Shown here: positions 29,450-30,738 of the stretch, one piece after another
How positions within the stretch are numbered: the stretch's first letter is position 1
Layout: each line of letters opens with the position of its first letter
Source of the DNA: JAZGAE01 sp036475545
GTDB lineage: Bacteria; Pseudomonadota; Alphaproteobacteria; DATDPM01
Direction of reading: 5' to 3'
DNA length: 30,738 bases
NCBI GenBank assembly: GCA_036475545.1
Contig: JAZGAE010000138.1
Span: 1 to 30,738 of the forward strand
Notes under the pieces: model-generated
Told to the model about the DNA's origin: nothing
What the model saw: the letters and a program-made list of their open reading frames with translations, nothing else
The model's database searches: none
Translations under genes and position numbers: made by a program

Positions 29450-30738
29450 TTGGCCTCGCCACTTCACACTCTGCTCGCCGACCTCGCCCGGGTTTCCGAG
29501 CACCGGAGCTATGGCCGCGTCACCGCCGTCCAAGGCCTGTTGGTCGAGGTCGGCGGGGTGCAGGGCGATCTTGCCATCGGCAGCCGCTGCTACGTGCTCG
29601 CGGCCGGCGACCGGCGACTGACTTGTGAGGTCATCGGCTTTCGCGACAATCGGGCCATCCTCATGCCGTTCCAGTCGGTGGAAGGGGTGGGGATGGGTTG
29701 CAAGGTCGAGGTCACCGACACGGAATCGGTGGTCTATCCGTCGTCGGCATGGTTGGGCCGCGTCGTCAACGCGATGGGCGAACCCATCGACGGGCGCGGG
29801 CCGCTCGCATGCGGCAGCATTCCCTGTCCCCTGCGCAACGCGCCGCCGCCCGCCCACGAGAGGCGGCGCGTCGGCGCCAAGATCGACCTCGGCGTCAGGG
29901 CCATCAACACTTTCCTTACCTGCTGCCGCGGCCAGCGCATGGGCATCTTCTCGGGATCCGGGATCGGCAAGTCCATACTGCTTTCGATGCTGACGCGCTT
30001 TACGGCCTCCGACGTCAACGTGATCGGCCTCGTCGGCGAACGGGGCCGCGAGGTACAGGAATTCATCACGGACAATTTGGGGCCCGAGGGCATGGCGCGC
30101 AGCGTGGTCGTCGTCGCCACCTCGGACGAATCGCCGTTGCTGCGCCGGCAAGCCGCGTACCTGACGCTAAGCGTCGCGGAGTATTTCCGCGACCGCGGCA
30201 AGCATGTGCTCTGCCTGATCGACAGCGTCACGCGCTTTGCCGTGGCCCAGCGCGAAATCGGGCTGTCGGCCGGCGAGCCGCCCACCACCAAGGGATATAC
30301 CCCCACCGTCTTCGCGGAGCTCCCGAAACTCTTGGAGCGGGCCGGCACCGGCACCGGGGAAGGGACGATCACGGGGCTGTTCACGGTTCTGGTAGAGGGC
30401 GACGACCACAATGAGCCCATCGCCGATGCGCTGCGCGCCATTCTCGACGGCCACGTCGTGCTCAGCCGCAGCATCGCCGAGCGCGGCCGGTATCCTGCGA
30501 TCGACGTTCTCAAGAGCGTTTCGCGCACCATGCCCGACTGCAACACGGCCCAGGAGAACGAGCTGGTGAACCGGGTGCGGACACTCCTTTCCACTTACGA
30601 GGACATGGCCGAGATGATCCGTCTCGGCGCCTATCGCGCAGGCAGCGACGCCCAGACAGACGAGGCCATCCATTACAACCCGTCCCTCGAGGCGTTCCTG
30701 AGGCAGGAGAAGGACGAACGCAGCGACCTGGCGAGCGG
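29450..30738 (+). CDS. fliI: FliI, flagellar type III export ATPase (3'-truncated by window)
   Basis: The first 429 residues are present; the last 15-25 lie beyond the window. The only usable start after the in-frame stop at 29429 is TTG 29450, with AAGGG 6-7 nt upstream. The product has an N-terminal beta-barrel (YGRVTAVQGLLVEVGG), then the F1-ATPase-like core. Walker A is SGSGIGKS (168-175); GERGREVQEFI and Walker B LCLIDSVTRFA follow, with GEPPTTKGYTPTVFAELPKLLERAG as the family signature and VEGDDHNEPIADA. It energises export of flagellar rod, hook and filament proteins. It is divergent from ctrA with a CtrA-box-like site between. FliI is distinguished from SctN/AtpD by the GEPPTTKGYTPTVF block and by its flagellar/chemotaxis setting. 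Confidence 0.95.
   Translation, partial: MASPLHTLLADLARVSEHRSYGRVTAVQGLLVEVGGVQGDLAIGSRCYVLAAGDRRLTCEVIGFRDNRAILMPFQSVEGVGMGCKVEVTDTESVVYPSSAWLGRVVNAMGEPIDGRGPLACGSIPCPLRNAPPPAHERRRVGAKIDLGVRAINTFLTCCRGQRMGIFSGSGIGKSILLSMLTRFTASDVNVIGLVGERGREVQEFITDNLGPEGMARSVVVVATSDESPLLRRQAAYLTLSVAEYFRDRGKHVLCLIDSVTRFAVAQREIGLSAGEPPTTKGYTPTVFAELPKLLERAGTGTGEGTITGLFTVLVEGDDHNEPIADALRAILDGHVVLSRSIAERGRYPAIDVLKSVSRTMPDCNTAQENELVNRVRTLLSTYEDMAEMIRLGAYRAGSDAQTDEAIHYNPSLEAFLRQEKDERSDLAS

Noticed and set aside
29450..30738. F1 ATP synthase beta or virulence type III ATPase (SctN)
   Set aside because: The GEPPTTKGYTPTVF block, and the chemotaxis and ctrA neighbours, point to flagellar FliI.

Overview
The window is GC-rich DNA from an alphaproteobacterium, most likely Rhodospirillales in the broad sense. 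The main evidence is ChpT and CtrA, the cell-cycle phosphorelay proteins confined to Alphaproteobacteria. An FDH1-type formate dehydrogenase, the UbiTUV genes and a CheA with two CheW domains and a receiver fit the same placement. No rRNA, tRNA, CRISPR array or transposase gene was seen.

Layout. (1) 3-782: the 3' part of a proline-rich-repeat/TPR protein. (2) 802-3411, minus strand: ubiT-ubiU-ubiV, the O2-independent ubiquinone hydroxylation module. (3) 3763-6641: an orphan TAXI-type TRAP binding protein, a GST-fold protein, a decayed leucyl aminopeptidase fragment and a short MarR regulator. One complete and one half copy of a small palindromic element lie here, and the half copy forms the 3' end of marR. 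(4) 6826-8457, minus: a HerA-like hexameric ATPase with no nuclease partner. (5) 8902-12727, minus: yejF-yejE-yejB peptide importer genes without yejA. A ~270-bp terminal-inverted-repeat element abuts yejB. (6) 13198-21188: formate metabolism, with fdhD-mobA, an OFA-family MFS transporter, and the convergent two-subunit NAD-dependent formate dehydrogenase genes (fdsG/fdsB fusion and a large molybdopterin subunit). (7) 21292-21477: a small DUF3553 protein. (8) 21651-30738: chpT-cheA-cheW-cheY-cheB-cheR, then ctrA on the opposite strand and fliI running off the end.

The most striking object is CheA (22453-25443). Between its HPt domain and its dimerization domain, where a P2 domain would normally be, it carries what reads as a complete group-1 truncated hemoglobin. 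The proximal His, the B10 Tyr and the E7/E11 Gln positions are all present. This suggests a chemotaxis kinase that binds heme and may respond directly to O2, NO or CO, rather than only through receptors. Its gene lies between chpT and ctrA/fliI, so one locus carries cell-cycle control, chemotaxis signalling and flagellar export. CtrA-box-like sites are visible upstream of cheA and fliI.

The metabolic genes fit a respiratory lifestyle across varying oxygen: anaerobic ubiquinone synthesis, formate oxidation to NADH, and a possible gas-sensing kinase steering motility. All functional statements come from reading sequence motifs; no database search was run.
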